DNA of 64,000 bases from Bacteroidota bacterium. GTDB lineage: Bacteria; Bacteroidota; Bacteroidia; AKYH767-A; OLB10. Each line of letters opens with the position of its first letter. Position 1 is the first letter of the stretch. The notes under the pieces are model-generated. The model had not been told where the DNA came from. It saw only the letters and a list, made by a program, of their open reading frames with translations, and did no database searches. This document shows, piece by piece, positions 40,005 through 49,136 of the stretch. Both the position numbers and the translations under genes were made by a program. Location: NCBI GenBank assembly GCA_019136655.1, contig JAGVTU010000014.1, positions 1 to 64,000 on the forward strand, read 5' to 3'.

Positions 40005-41276
40005 ATGGATGTTTTGCTGAAATCGGTGCGGGTAGTTTACCCGGGTAATGGCCACCACCAGAAAGTGCGCGACCTCTTAATTATCAACGGCAGAATTAGA
40101 CAAGTAGCAGCCTCTGTAACGGATGTTCCCGAATCAGTAAAAACCATTGACCTGAAAGGCAAATATGTGTCACCGGGATGGCTCGATATGAGAGCAAATT
40201 TTCGCGACCCGGGACAGGAATATAAAGAAGATTTGCTGAGTGGTTCGCGTGCAGCAGCTGCAGGAGGTTTTACCGAAGTGTTGCTGATGCCGAGTGTGCA
40301 CACACCGGTTCAGTCGAAAGCACAGGTGGAATATCTGTTGCAGAAAAGCAAAAACAATTTGGTGACCTGCCACGTTGCGGGATGCCTCACTGCCAACAGA
40401 GCAGGGAGCGAAATGGCTGAGATGTTTGACATGATGCAGGGAGGAGCAGTTGCTTTTACGGATGATAAACTGGCTTCGCACGATGCAGGATTGTTGCTGA
40501 GATGTTTTTTATACGGACAGTCAGTGAATGCAACTGTAATCGTATATGCCGATGAGCCTTCGCTGAGTGGCAAACACCTGATCAACGACAGCGTACACAG
40601 CGTGAACACCGGAATGAAAGGTAGTCCTTCCATTGCCGAAGAAATTGGACTGAGTAAAATTTTGCGTGTGGCAGAGTATGCAAAAGTGCCTGTACACATC
40701 AGCGGCATTTCTACTGCAGGAAGTGTGCAGTTGTTGCGCAATGCAAAATCCAAAGGAATTGAATTTACTGCTGAAGTGTATGCACATCATCTGATGCTTG
40801 AGGATGAAGAAGTGGAAAGTTTCGACTCCAACCTCAAGGTGAAACCTGTTTTAAGAAGCAAGCAGGACATTGCAGCACTGAAAAAAGGAATTGCTGACGG
40901 TGTGATTCATGTAGTGTGCAGCGATCACTCACCTCATGAGGACGATGCAAAAAATGTAGAGTATGATTTTGCTGCTCACGGTATTTCTTCTGCTGAAACA
41001 ACGTTTGCCACACTGAACACTGCTTTCAAAGGTCAGCTGCCTGTTGAAACCATTGTAGAAAAACTGGCACTGAATCCCCGAAACATTCTGCAGCTTCCGT
41101 TGCCATCACTCAACGATGGAGAAATGGCCAACCTGACTGTATTTTCTACAGAGGAAGAATGGACATTTACCACGGACAAAATGCTTTCACGCTCACACAA
41201 TTCTCCGTTCAACAACACGGTGTTTACGGGGAAGGTTACAGGAGTAATCAACAACAATAAGATTGCCGGTTTTTAA
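40005..41276 (+). CDS. Dihydroorotase-like amidohydrolase lacking the metal-binding HxH
   Basis: The 423-residue protein has the class I dihydroorotase layout (amidohydrolase barrel): MDVLLKSVRVVYPG, GGFTEVLLMP, HHLMLEDEEVESFD, VVCSDHSPHEDDAKNVEYDFAAHGIS and a C-terminal strand set. The pair of histidines that bind zinc in active enzymes (DxHxHLRDPG) is replaced: the segment reads D61-M-R63-A-N65-FRDPG. Later elements, including the His-His and the Asp of SDHSPH, remain. This fits the PyrX/PyrC' class of inactive dihydroorotase homologues that support aspartate transcarbamoylase in some bacteria. Whether a second, active pyrC exists elsewhere cannot be seen in this window. It is followed by rsmA after 22 bases. 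Confidence 0.85.
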   Translation: MDVLLKSVRVVYPGNGHHQKVRDLLIINGRIRQVAASVTDVPESVKTIDLKGKYVSPGWLDMRANFRDPGQEYKEDLLSGSRAAAAGGFTEVLLMPSVHTPVQSKAQVEYLLQKSKNNLVTCHVAGCLTANRAGSEMAEMFDMMQGGAVAFTDDKLASHDAGLLLRCFLYGQSVNATVIVYADEPSLSGKHLINDSVHSVNTGMKGSPSIAEEIGLSKILRVAEYAKVPVHISGISTAGSVQLLRNAKSKGIEFTAEVYAHHLMLEDEEVESFDSNLKVKPVLRSKQDIAALKKGIADGVIHVVCSDHSPHEDDAKNVEYDFAAHGISSAETTFATLNTAFKGQLPVETIVEKLALNPRNILQLPLPSLNDGEMANLTVFSTEEEWTFTTDKMLSRSHNSPFNNTVFTGKVTGVINNNKIAGF

Positions 41277-41298
41277 TTTACCGAATCATTCATAACAC

Positions 41299-42075
41299 AT
41301 GCAACAGGTAAGGCCGAAGAAATTTCTGGGACAACATTTTTTGGCTGATGCCGCCATTGCAGAACGTATTGTGGATGCACTTTCATTCGATGGGTATAAA
41401 CGTGTGATTGAAATTGGTCCGGGTATGGGGGTGCTCACATCACTGTTGGCTGAAAGGGCAGAGGAGAAGCTTACCGTTATTGAAATTGATAAAGAATCGG
41501 TGGCTTATCTGAAAGCACATTTTCCGGATAACAAAGTGAATGTGGTGGAAGAAGATTTTCTTCAGATGGATTTGATGCCGCTGCTCGGCAGCCCTGTAGC
41601 TGTTATCGGTAATTTCCCTTACAACATTTCCACGCAGATAGTTTTTCGTGTGTATGACAACCGTGACAGCATTGTCGAAGTGGTGGGCATGTTTCAGAAA
41701 GAAGTGGCACAGCGCATTTGTGCAGTACCCGGCAGCAGAGTTTACGGTATTCAGAGTGTGCTCATGCAGTCGTGCTACGACTGCGAATATCTTTTCACAG
41801 TAGAGCCGAAGGTGTTTAACCCTCCTCCAAAAGTGCAGTCAGGAGTCATACGGCTGAAGTTGAACAGGACAAAAAATACCATCAGCAGCGAAGCTGATTT
41901 CAGAAAGGTGATAAAGACTGCATTCAACCAAAGGCGAAAAACATTGCGCAATGCACTGCGTGGATTGCTACAGCCAACACATCATGCCGATGCAATGCCC
42001 TTCAAAGAAAAACGAGCAGAAGAATTAAGCTGGCAACAATTTGACGAGTTGACGCAGTGGGTAGTGGGGGGGTGA
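41299..42075 (+). CDS. rsmA: 16S rRNA (adenine1518-N6/adenine1519-N6)-dimethyltransferase
   Basis: The 258-residue protein has the KsgA/RsmA markers: RPKKFLGQHFLADAAIAERIV at the N-terminus, the SAM-binding VIEIGPGMGVLTSLLAE, the catalytic NFPYNIS motif (VIGNFPYNISTQIVF), and PKVFNPPPKVQSGVIRL with FNQRRKTLRNALRG at the C-terminal end. It dimethylates two adenines near the 3' end of 16S rRNA late in 30S assembly. It is co-oriented with the dihydroorotase-like gene (22-base gap). It is the last core gene before the AT-rich helicase-NUDIX insert, which points towards it on the opposite strand. Confidence 0.96.
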   Translation: MQQVRPKKFLGQHFLADAAIAERIVDALSFDGYKRVIEIGPGMGVLTSLLAERAEEKLTVIEIDKESVAYLKAHFPDNKVNVVEEDFLQMDLMPLLGSPVAVIGNFPYNISTQIVFRVYDNRDSIVEVVGMFQKEVAQRICAVPGSRVYGIQSVLMQSCYDCEYLFTVEPKVFNPPPKVQSGVIRLKLNRTKNTISSEADFRKVIKTAFNQRRKTLRNALRGLLQPTHHADAMPFKEKRAEELSWQQFDELTQWVVGG

Positions 42076-42175
42076 TTGTTGGAGTGATTGCGTTATGGAT
42101 TTCTTGTAGTGCTTAGATTAAAGTTTGTTACTTTATTGATGTTTCTTCTTATAAATTATTTTTAAATTTCGATAA

Positions 42176-45100
42176 TCATCCAACTCTCAATTTTGCTGCA
42201 TCCTTCCAAAGATAATGAGGCATGGACTCTTTTAACTCCCATTCGATACTCATAGGTTTAGAGCCATAGTAGTTATTAATATTTCCCTCCCCAATAAAAA
42301 CGTACCCCATAGTATTACCAAACTCATCAGTTGCTTTTTCTCTCACAAAAAGTAAAATTTTCTTTTCTTTTTGTTTGTGTGATATGTATGATTTACCTTT
42401 AGAAGTATCTGGTCCTGCTGAATTCTGGCTCTGCCAATGAAATAATCGTTCATTGACTGCATAGTCATCATACATAGTAGTTGGAGAAAAATCTTCTTCG
42501 GACTTAATTAAATTAATGAATAATAATTCTGTGTTGAGTTGCGAATTTTCAGCAACACCTTCTCTATTGGATGATTTTTTTTCAAAACTAGTAAGTCTAA
42601 ATGCTACAAGAATTTGATCTCTTGTGTAGCGAGCATGCAATTTTAGCGGTTGTTTGTAAGGAAGGTCAATATCCAATTCTTTAAAATCAATAGTATCAAC
42701 TATTATTTCTAAAAATTCAATGATTTCCTCAACCAATACTTTATTTTTTCCAAGTTGATTAATAGAATCTTCTAATGAGTTAAATCCGCCTGCTTCTTGC
42801 CAAACATCATAGTGTAACATTAAGGCCATAGCTTGTTCTTCTTCAGATAATTCATTAATTCTAATTTTGAAATTCTTTTTGGCGAGTTTTAAAATAAAAT
42901 TGAAATAGCTGATTGATACTGTTGATAACCATTTGTTTTTAATAGCTGCTACAATTTGGTTTTCGTTTTCGGTATCAAATTCATCAATTGCGTTAGCCAT
43001 TTGACAAAGCCTTTTCCAACCCAAATTCCTATTTTTCTTATATATCAATTGTAATGGTAAATCATAGAACTCACTGAAATTTCTAAGATTCAAAGGAAGT
43101 GATGATTGATTTTGAAAGGTTCTAATTTTTTGAATAAGTTGATTTTTGTTCAATGAAATTGCTAAAGAGATGTTGTTTAGGATAACCTCTTTTGCTTTTT
43201 TCTCTAGTATAATAGAACACCCTAAGGGCAAATGCGGAAAATTATCTTCAATCTCTTTCTTAACAGGTGTCTTTGTCTTTCCAATTAATGCCCTGAATTT
43301 ATTCTCAAAATTATATTCAGGCCTTGCATTACCTACAAAATCAAGAACGGTAAGACATTCTTTATCTTCTGCTAACCTTAAGCCTCTACCTAATTGTTGA
43401 AGGAAAATGGTTAAACTTTCAGTTGGTCTTAAAAATAAAACAGTATCAATTTCAGGTATATCAACTCCTTCGTTAAAAATATCTACAACAAATAAATAAT
43501 TAATTTCCTTGTTTTGAAGTTGTTTTCTAATGGTTGCTCTATCAAACGTGTTGGCACTAGTCAAATAATTAGCTTTGAAACCAGCAAGCGTAAATTTTTC
43601 AGCCATAAATTTAGCATGTTCAATAGAAACACAAAAACCAAGCGCTCTCACATTATTGTAGTCCTTTGTGTATTTATCAAGTGCGGCAATAATTTCACTA
43701 ACACGCCTATCATTTCCTGTGTAAATATCACTCAATTCTTTTATGACATATCTTCCTTTTTCCCAATGAATATCTGACAAGTCAACACTATCTGAGATTC
43801 CAAAATATTGAAATGGACATAATAATTTTCTGTTTAATGCTTCTGGTAACCTGATTTCAGCAGCAATTCTGTTGTGAAAGTCTTCTTTTATATCACCACC
43901 ATCCATTCTTTCAGGCGTAGCTGTTAAGCCTAATAAAACTTTAGGCTGGAAATAATTTATTATTCCCCTATAAGAAGAAGCGGTTAAATGGTGGCATTCG
44001 TCTATAATTATATAGTCGTAATACTCCTTAGATAATTCTATGTTTTCAAGTCTATTGTTTAATGTTTGAACAGAGGCAAAGACGTATTCAAAATTTGAAG
44101 GTGTTTGTCCATCCATCCATAGTTCACCAAAATTGTTATCTCGCAATATACCTTGAAATGTAGAAAGTGCTTGCTCTAAAATTTCTTTTCGATGTGCAAG
44201 AAATAATAGTTTGGCGGATTTGTTTTCATTTTTAAAAATTCTGTAATCAAATGCTGAAATTATGGTCTTACCAGTGCCAGTTGCTGCAACAACGAGATTT
44301 CTAAATCTACTATGCACACTCCTTTCAACTTCTAACTTTTCAAGAATTTCATTTTGAAAAGGATATGGTTTTATATCAAAGAAAGCGGTAGAATTAACTT
44401 GGCTACCGATTGATTTTCCTTTATGGAGTGATTGTATGAGTTTTTCTTTGTGAATAGAGTCATCAAAATTTTCAAAATCGTCACTCTGCCAGTATGAATC
44501 AAAGGTTTTTTGAAATTTATCTATGATATGCCCTATTTCTTTAGTAGTGATTTTAATGTTCCATTCTAAACCATCAGTAAGTGCTGATCTTGAAAAATTA
44601 GATGAACCAATATAACCAGTATGGAAGCCTGTATTACGGTAAAATAGATATGCTTTTGCATGAAGTCTTTCATTGCTTGAATTATAAGAAATTTTGACTT
44701 GCGTATTGTCTAACTTTGATAATAATTGAATTGCTTTATAATCAGAAGCACCCATATAAGTTGTTGTAATAACTCTTAATTGGCCACCTCTTTTCGTAAA
44801 TTCTTTCAATTCACGTTCTAAAATGACAATTCCTTTAAATTTGATAAATGATACAAGTAGATCAATCCTATCAGAAGAAAGAATTTCTTTCTTAAGCTCA
44901 CTTTCAAGGGAAAGCCCAGTGTTACTTCCGCCAGTAAACAATTCGCTATAGGTAAGCCTTGTATATGGTGTAATTTCTTTTAAATGTAGGTTTAAATCAG
45001 AAAAATGAGAATCAATTCTGGAAAAAACAGCTTTTAGAATTTCACCTTCAATTTCAATTAAGTCGTTTTCAAAGTCATTTTCTCTTAATTCTGCCTTTAG

Positions 45101-45328
45101 GAGGTGGATAATTTTATTTGCAATTTCAATCTGAATTTCGATGGCATGTTCTCCTTTGACAACATCTAGTGCACCTTTAATAGTTTTAGATAAATGGCGA
45201 GAAATAATTATAGAAGCTTCTTCTTTATCAATTTTAGATTTATTAATAAAATATAAATCTTTGTTGAGACCATTTATCCTTTCGGAAACCAATTGTGTAA
45301 CTAATTCCTCGTATATTCCTTGATTCAT
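42176..45328 (-). CDS. PLD-like / DEAD-box helicase / DUF3427 fusion protein
   Basis: The 1050-residue protein combines an N-terminal PLD-like nuclease domain (H223-A-K225 and GSSNFSRSAL at 241-250, with the usual HKD Asp not evident), a superfamily 2 helicase core with Walker A AATGTGKT (348-355), the DECH box (IIIDECHHL), LTATPERMDG and the motif VI QQLGRGLRL, and a C-terminal DUF3427-like region (NERLFHWQSQ, SYISHKQKEKKILLFV). This domain order is known as a widespread accessory family with suspected roles in defence or DNA processing; no role is proven. The start overlaps the stop of the NUDIX gene (ATGA), so the two are coupled. It is clearly more AT-rich than the rsmA and LUD genes that flank it, suggesting transfer. 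Confidence 0.88.
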   Translation of the reverse strand: MNQGIYEELVTQLVSERINGLNKDLYFINKSKIDKEEASIIISRHLSKTIKGALDVVKGEHAIEIQIEIANKIIHLLKAELRENDFENDLIEIEGEILKAVFSRIDSHFSDLNLHLKEITPYTRLTYSELFTGGSNTGLSLESELKKEILSSDRIDLLVSFIKFKGIVILERELKEFTKRGGQLRVITTTYMGASDYKAIQLLSKLDNTQVKISYNSSNERLHAKAYLFYRNTGFHTGYIGSSNFSRSALTDGLEWNIKITTKEIGHIIDKFQKTFDSYWQSDDFENFDDSIHKEKLIQSLHKGKSIGSQVNSTAFFDIKPYPFQNEILEKLEVERSVHSRFRNLVVAATGTGKTIISAFDYRIFKNENKSAKLLFLAHRKEILEQALSTFQGILRDNNFGELWMDGQTPSNFEYVFASVQTLNNRLENIELSKEYYDYIIIDECHHLTASSYRGIINYFQPKVLLGLTATPERMDGGDIKEDFHNRIAAEIRLPEALNRKLLCPFQYFGISDSVDLSDIHWEKGRYVIKELSDIYTGNDRRVSEIIAALDKYTKDYNNVRALGFCVSIEHAKFMAEKFTLAGFKANYLTSANTFDRATIRKQLQNKEINYLFVVDIFNEGVDIPEIDTVLFLRPTESLTIFLQQLGRGLRLAEDKECLTVLDFVGNARPEYNFENKFRALIGKTKTPVKKEIEDNFPHLPLGCSIILEKKAKEVILNNISLAISLNKNQLIQKIRTFQNQSSLPLNLRNFSEFYDLPLQLIYKKNRNLGWKRLCQMANAIDEFDTENENQIVAAIKNKWLSTVSISYFNFILKLAKKNFKIRINELSEEEQAMALMLHYDVWQEAGGFNSLEDSINQLGKNKVLVEEIIEFLEIIVDTIDFKELDIDLPYKQPLKLHARYTRDQILVAFRLTSFEKKSSNREGVAENSQLNTELLFINLIKSEEDFSPTTMYDDYAVNERLFHWQSQNSAGPDTSKGKSYISHKQKEKKILLFVREKATDEFGNTMGYVFIGEGNINNYYGSKPMSIEWELKESMPHYLWKDAAKLRVG

Positions 45329-45708
45329 AAGTTTAAATACTCTTTTACAATTGGAATGTCAGCTGCAGCCCAATCTAAATCCAATAATTTTTCTTTAACA
45401 AGATACTTAAATTCAGCATGTTCATTAAGCCGAATTTGCCCTCCAACTTGATTAGCAACAAATGGAATTAATTCAATCGAAATGTTAGGATAGTCAAAAA
45501 AAGATGAATGTAGTTTTTTTAAAAGTCGAATATCTAAATTTAATTCTTCCTTTATTTCGCGAACAATACATTTTTCTTCACTCTCACCATTTTCAATTTT
45601 ACCGCCTGGGAATTCCCACTTTAAAGGTAAATTCATTTTGTTACTTCTTTTAACAACAAGTACTCGATTCTTATTTCTAATAATTGCACAAGTTACACGA
45701 AGCACCAT
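45325..45708 (-). CDS. NUDIX hydrolase (MutT-like)
   Basis: The 127-residue protein has one NUDIX fold. The box runs from G35 (PGGKIENGESEEK, then REIKEELNL to about residue 58) and has the canonical G-x5-E-x7-REUxEExGU pattern, with I/L in place of some spacers. MutT relatives clear oxidised or unusual nucleoside triphosphates. The stop overlaps the ATG of the helicase gene by four bases, so they are an operon and the enzyme probably acts in the same system. AT-rich like its partner. A general housekeeping MutT is the alternative, but the coupling argues against that. Confidence 0.88.
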   Translation of the reverse strand: MVLRVTCAIIRNKNRVLVVKRSNKMNLPLKWEFPGGKIENGESEEKCIVREIKEELNLDIRLLKKLHSSFFDYPNISIELIPFVANQVGGQIRLNEHAEFKYLVKEKLLDLDWAAADIPIVKEYLNL

Positions 45709-45856
45709 GCCTATAAAAATTTATTGAGTAGCGAATATAATTATTTTGCAAAACAGTATCAGATAGGCCCAAAACATAGCTAACTCCAGGCTTGATTCCT
45801 GCCACTGTTTTAACCGGCAACAATAACTTACAATAAAATTAGTAAACCTGAAAATC

Positions 45857-46501
45857 TTACAACCTCTCGTCAAAAGGTTGAATGAGTATGACGGTTATGC
45901 GGTTCATGTCAGAGGTTTCGGATGACGTATTTTTTTTTCTGTTGCCGTCAATCACAATCATATCTTCAGGCAGTTTGTTTTCGTTCTGAGCTTTCACAAA
46001 GTCGAGTGCTTCTTTGAGATCGGGAACTATCTGATGTGAATGTGCTATCACCATCAGGTTTCGCGCTGACGACAGCAGTCGCATATCGCCTGTCATATTT
46101 TTAGAAAACACTATTGTTCCCTGTTGTGCAATCAGACATTCGCAGGGCAAAGCCACCACCTGAAGGTCGGTATCGCTCTCAGCTTCAAACACACTTTGAT
46201 GCGGAAATTCGAACTCATCAAAAAATGCTGAAAGGTTTCTGTCAATACATACCACATCGGTGTAATCATTCGAGTCGCAAACCATCAGAATGTTTTCCAT
46301 CAGTTCGATGCGACCGTTGCACAACACAAACTGTCCGTTGGACTCAGTAAATTTTTCGGCAAACTGCAGTTCCAGCGGCAATGCTGTCTGATGAAAGACA
46401 GGGCTGTCCATATCCAGATTGGGAAAAGGATTTGGTGTTTTCGAAATCAGCGCACTTCGTACCTTTTTAAGAACTTTCTCTCTGTTGGTACTCTCGTCCA
46501 T
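45857..46501 (-). CDS. LUD-domain (LutC/YkgG-like) protein
   Basis: The 214-residue protein resembles the LutC/YkgG subunit of the lactate-utilisation (LUD) family: MDESTNREKVLKKVRSALISK at the start, VCIDRNLSAFFDEF, CECLIAQQGTIVF and LLSSARNLMVIAHSHQIVPDL towards the end. LutB and LutA partner genes are absent in the surroundings. It starts seven bases after ftsH and is thus the last gene of an rsfS-ftsH-LUD operon, an arrangement that appears conserved in Bacteroidota. A role in lactate metabolism is therefore uncertain. Function inferred only by family. Confidence 0.75.
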   Translation of the reverse strand: MDESTNREKVLKKVRSALISKTPNPFPNLDMDSPVFHQTALPLELQFAEKFTESNGQFVLCNGRIELMENILMVCDSNDYTDVVCIDRNLSAFFDEFEFPHQSVFEAESDTDLQVVALPCECLIAQQGTIVFSKNMTGDMRLLSSARNLMVIAHSHQIVPDLKEALDFVKAQNENKLPEDMIVIDGNRKKNTSSETSDMNRITVILIQPFDERL

Positions 46502-46508
46502 AGGTTTT

Positions 46509-48545
46509 TTAAATTGAACCTTGTGATACTGTTGTGTTTGGCGTTTCAGTTTCTTTTACTTTTTCGCCATTGGAAGATGTGGAATTAAAAGTAGCTTTTT
46601 CTGATTCAGCCCACTGACGTTGCCCGAAAATTTCTTCCAGATCTTCTTTAAAAATAACTTCTTTCTCAAGTAATCTGTTGGCCAATTTATCAAGCTTGTC
46701 TTTGTTTTCTCTGAGCAGTGCTTTTGTTCTTTCGTAAGCAGCATCAATCAGTTTTTTCACTTCCTCATCAATAATTTCTGCTGTCTTCTCGCTGTATGGT
46801 TTGTTGAAGTTATAGTCCTGCTGTCCGGATGAATCGTAATAGCTGATGTTGCCAATGCGTTCATTCAGTCCGAAAATACTTACAGAAGCATAAGCCTGTT
46901 TGGTAATTTTTTCGAGATCGGAAAGTGCACCTGTGCTGATGGTACCGAAAACAACTTCTTCGGCAGCGCGGCCACCTAATGCAGCACACATCTCATCAAA
47001 TATCTGTTCTTTGTTGGTGAGTTGTCTTTCTTCAGGAAGATACCATGCCGCTCCCAGCGAATTTCCTCTGGGCACGATGGTAACTTTCACCAGCGGATGT
47101 GCATGTTCGAGCAACCAGCTCACAGTAGCATGACCTGATTCGTGATAGGCGATAACACTTTTTTCGTGCTTGGTGATGATTTTATTTTTCTTCTCCAATC
47201 CGCCAATGATACGGTCAACGGCTGCAAGAAAATCTTCTTTACCGATTGCAGTTTTGTTGAGACGTGCAGCAATCAGCGCAGCTTCGTTGCAAAGGTTTGC
47301 AATATCAGCACCTGAAAATCCGGGAGTTTGCCTTGCAAGGAATTTGATATCAACCGTATGATCTATTTTCAGTCCTTTGGTATGTACTTTAAAAATTTCT
47401 TCGCGGCCTGTGAGGTCAGGAAGTTCTACATAAATCTGTCTGTCGAAACGTCCCGGGCGCAGCAATGCTCTGTCGAGAATGTCGGCACGGTTGGTAGCAG
47501 CAAGAATGATTACTCCTGTATTGCTTCCAAAACCATCCATCTCTGTCAGCAGCTGATTCAATGTACTTTCTCTCTCATCATTGGCACTGAACGAAGGTGC
47601 TTTGCCTCTTGCGCGGCCAATGGCATCAATCTCATCTATAAAAATTATACTTGGTGCTTTTTCTTTAGCCTGTCTGAACAGGTCGCGAACACGCGATGCT
47701 CCAACTCCTACAAACATTTCCACAAAATCGGAACCGCTGAGTGAGAAGAAAGGAACCTGTGCTTCACCGGCAACAGCTTTTGCCAGCAAAGTTTTTCCTG
47801 TACCGGGAGGGCCTACAAGCAATGCACCTCTTGGAATTTTTCCTCCAAGCTGTGTATATTTCTTAGGATTCTTAAGGAAGTCAACAATCTCCATCACTTC
47901 CACCTTGGCTTCTTCGAGCCCCGCTACATCGTTGAACGTGACTTTTACATTCAGATCTTTATCAAACAACTGCGCTTTCGATTTTCCTATGTTGAAAATC
48001 TGGCTTCCTGCACCTCCGCCTCCCATTCTGCGCATGATAAAAATCCATACAGCAGCAATGATGATAAACGGAAGCAGATTCCAGAACAACACTTCTAAAA
48101 TAGAGCGGTCGTTGTTGTTGTATTCGGGTACTACTTTTTCGGCTTCAGGAAAATCTTTTTGTATTTCTTCCATCTTCCTTTCAAAGTTTCCTACATCGCC
48201 AATAGGCATGTAGTAATGTGGTCCCGGATTGAGTCCGTTGCCAAAAGGTTTATGGCTTACTGCTTTATAACGATCGAGGCTGAGTTTATCTTTTTTAATG
48301 GTTATCTCGGCACGTTCACGGTTAACAATTTCTACTTTTTCAACATCATGATTGAGGAGCATGGTTTTCTCAAACTCACTCATGTTTGTCAGTTTAGGTT
48401 TGTCGCCCAATCCCAGCACCCATATTACAAAAATCAACAGGAATACGATGGCATATATCCATGAAAAGTTGAATCCCTTCCCCGGAGGTTTAGGGATTTT
48501 ATTAAATGGCTTTTTCTTGTCTCCGCTTTTGTTTTCTTCCAACAT
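46509..48545 (-). CDS. ftsH: ATP-dependent zinc metalloprotease FtsH
   Basis: The 678-residue protein has an N-terminal membrane segment ([20 protein letters not shown]), a small periplasmic domain, a second membrane segment ([18 protein letters not shown]), and the AAA+ module with [18 protein letters not shown]. The protease site is H468-E-S-G-H472 ([14 protein letters not shown]). It degrades membrane and soluble proteins, including misfolded and regulatory ones. It is preceded by rsfS (gap 78 bases) and followed closely by the LUD gene. The C-terminal Ser/Thr/Glu-rich tail is longer than in E. coli, as usual in Bacteroidota. Confidence 0.97.
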   Translation of the reverse strand: MLEENKSGDKKKPFNKIPKPPGKGFNFSWIYAIVFLLIFVIWVLGLGDKPKLTNMSEFEKTMLLNHDVEKVEIVNRERAEITIKKDKLSLDRYKAVSHKPFGNGLNPGPHYYMPIGDVGNFERKMEEIQKDFPEAEKVVPEYNNNDRSILEVLFWNLLPFIIIAAVWIFIMRRMGGGGAGSQIFNIGKSKAQLFDKDLNVKVTFNDVAGLEEAKVEVMEIVDFLKNPKKYTQLGGKIPRGALLVGPPGTGKTLLAKAVAGEAQVPFFSLSGSDFVEMFVGVGASRVRDLFRQAKEKAPSIIFIDEIDAIGRARGKAPSFSANDERESTLNQLLTEMDGFGSNTGVIILAATNRADILDRALLRPGRFDRQIYVELPDLTGREEIFKVHTKGLKIDHTVDIKFLARQTPGFSGADIANLCNEAALIAARLNKTAIGKEDFLAAVDRIIGGLEKKNKIITKHEKSVIAYHESGHATVSWLLEHAHPLVKVTIVPRGNSLGAAWYLPEERQLTNKEQIFDEMCAALGGRAAEEVVFGTISTGALSDLEKITKQAYASVSIFGLNERIGNISYYDSSGQQDYNFNKPYSEKTAEIIDEEVKKLIDAAYERTKALLRENKDKLDKLANRLLEKEVIFKEDLEEIFGQRQWAESEKATFNSTSSNGEKVKETETPNTTVSQGSI

Positions 48546-48623
48546 TATTTTTTTTCGCTTATCTTTTAATTGTAAAGTTTCGTATCAACAATCATGCTAA
48601 CGGCAAAATGGCAGGTTTGTTTA

Positions 48624-49067
48624 CTAAATGGCTGCTATTTTTTCTTCCTGTGCATCTGCCCACAAATTTTCAAGACCATAAAACTCACGTTTTTCTGCCA
48701 GGAATACATGCACCACCACATTAAAATAATCCATCAGTATCCATTCTGCATTTTGTTTGCCTTCTATATTAAACGCTGTTTCTTTTACTTTCTTAAAAAC
48801 TTTTTCTTCAATATTCCGCACGATGGCATCCACCTGTATTTTATTCCGTGCCTCACAAATTACAAAGTAATCTGCCATGGCATTTTTCAATTCTTTAAGG
48901 TTTAAAACAACAATGTGTTCACCTTTTTTATCTTCTATGCTGTCAACAATTACCGACAGCAATTTTGCGGTATTATCTTTCGGTTTTCGTTTTACTGTTT
49001 TGCGCGTGGTTTTTTTCAGCGCAACATTTTTGGAGCTTTTTGTTTTTGTTTCTTTCTTGACTGCCAA
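48624..49067 (-). CDS. rsfS: Ribosome silencing factor RsfS with TTG start
   Basis: The 147-residue protein carries the RsfS/Iojap domain (LSVIVDSIEDKKGEHIVVLNLKEL, MADYFVICEARNKIQVDAIV, WILMDYFNVVVHVFL, YGLENLWAD) after a basic N-terminal extension of about 35 residues. RsfS binds L14 and blocks subunit joining in stationary phase. The start is a TTG at 49067: there is an in-frame stop two codons upstream and no ATG before the conserved domain, so a non-ATG start is required. The candidate -7 box at 49099-49106 supports it. It leads the rsfS-ftsH-LUD operon and is divergent from birA. Confidence 0.9.
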   Translation of the reverse strand: MAVKKETKTKSSKNVALKKTTRKTVKRKPKDNTAKLLSVIVDSIEDKKGEHIVVLNLKELKNAMADYFVICEARNKIQVDAIVRNIEEKVFKKVKETAFNIEGKQNAEWILMDYFNVVVHVFLAEKREFYGLENLWADAQEEKIAAI

Positions 49068-49098
49068 GTTTTGTTAATATTTAAAATTCAGTACAATA

Positions 49099-49106
49099 CA
49101 AAAGTA
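49099..49106 (-). promoter_or_regulatory. Bacteroidota -7 element for rsfS-ftsH-LUD
   Basis: The minus strand reads TACTTTTG (TAnnTTTG), 31 bases upstream of the TTG start of rsfS, back to back with the birA promoter. Confidence 0.6.
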
Positions 49107-49124
49107 ATAAAAATTACTTTAGAC

Positions 49125-49132
49125 TACATTTG
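49125..49132 (+). promoter_or_regulatory. -7 element immediately before birA
   Basis: TACATTTG ends four bases before the birA ATG at 49137, which would give a leaderless or nearly leaderless transcript. Confidence 0.6.
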
Positions 49133-49136
49133 CCCC

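Noticed and set aside
47581..48213. 210-codon plus-strand frame inside ftsH
   Set aside because: Antisense shadow of ftsH, with low-complexity Ser/Pro/Phe-rich sequence.
48915..49136. N-terminal extension of birA across rsfS
   Set aside because: It is antisense to rsfS and not similar to biotin ligases; the ATG at 49137 starts at the conserved domain and follows a promoter box.
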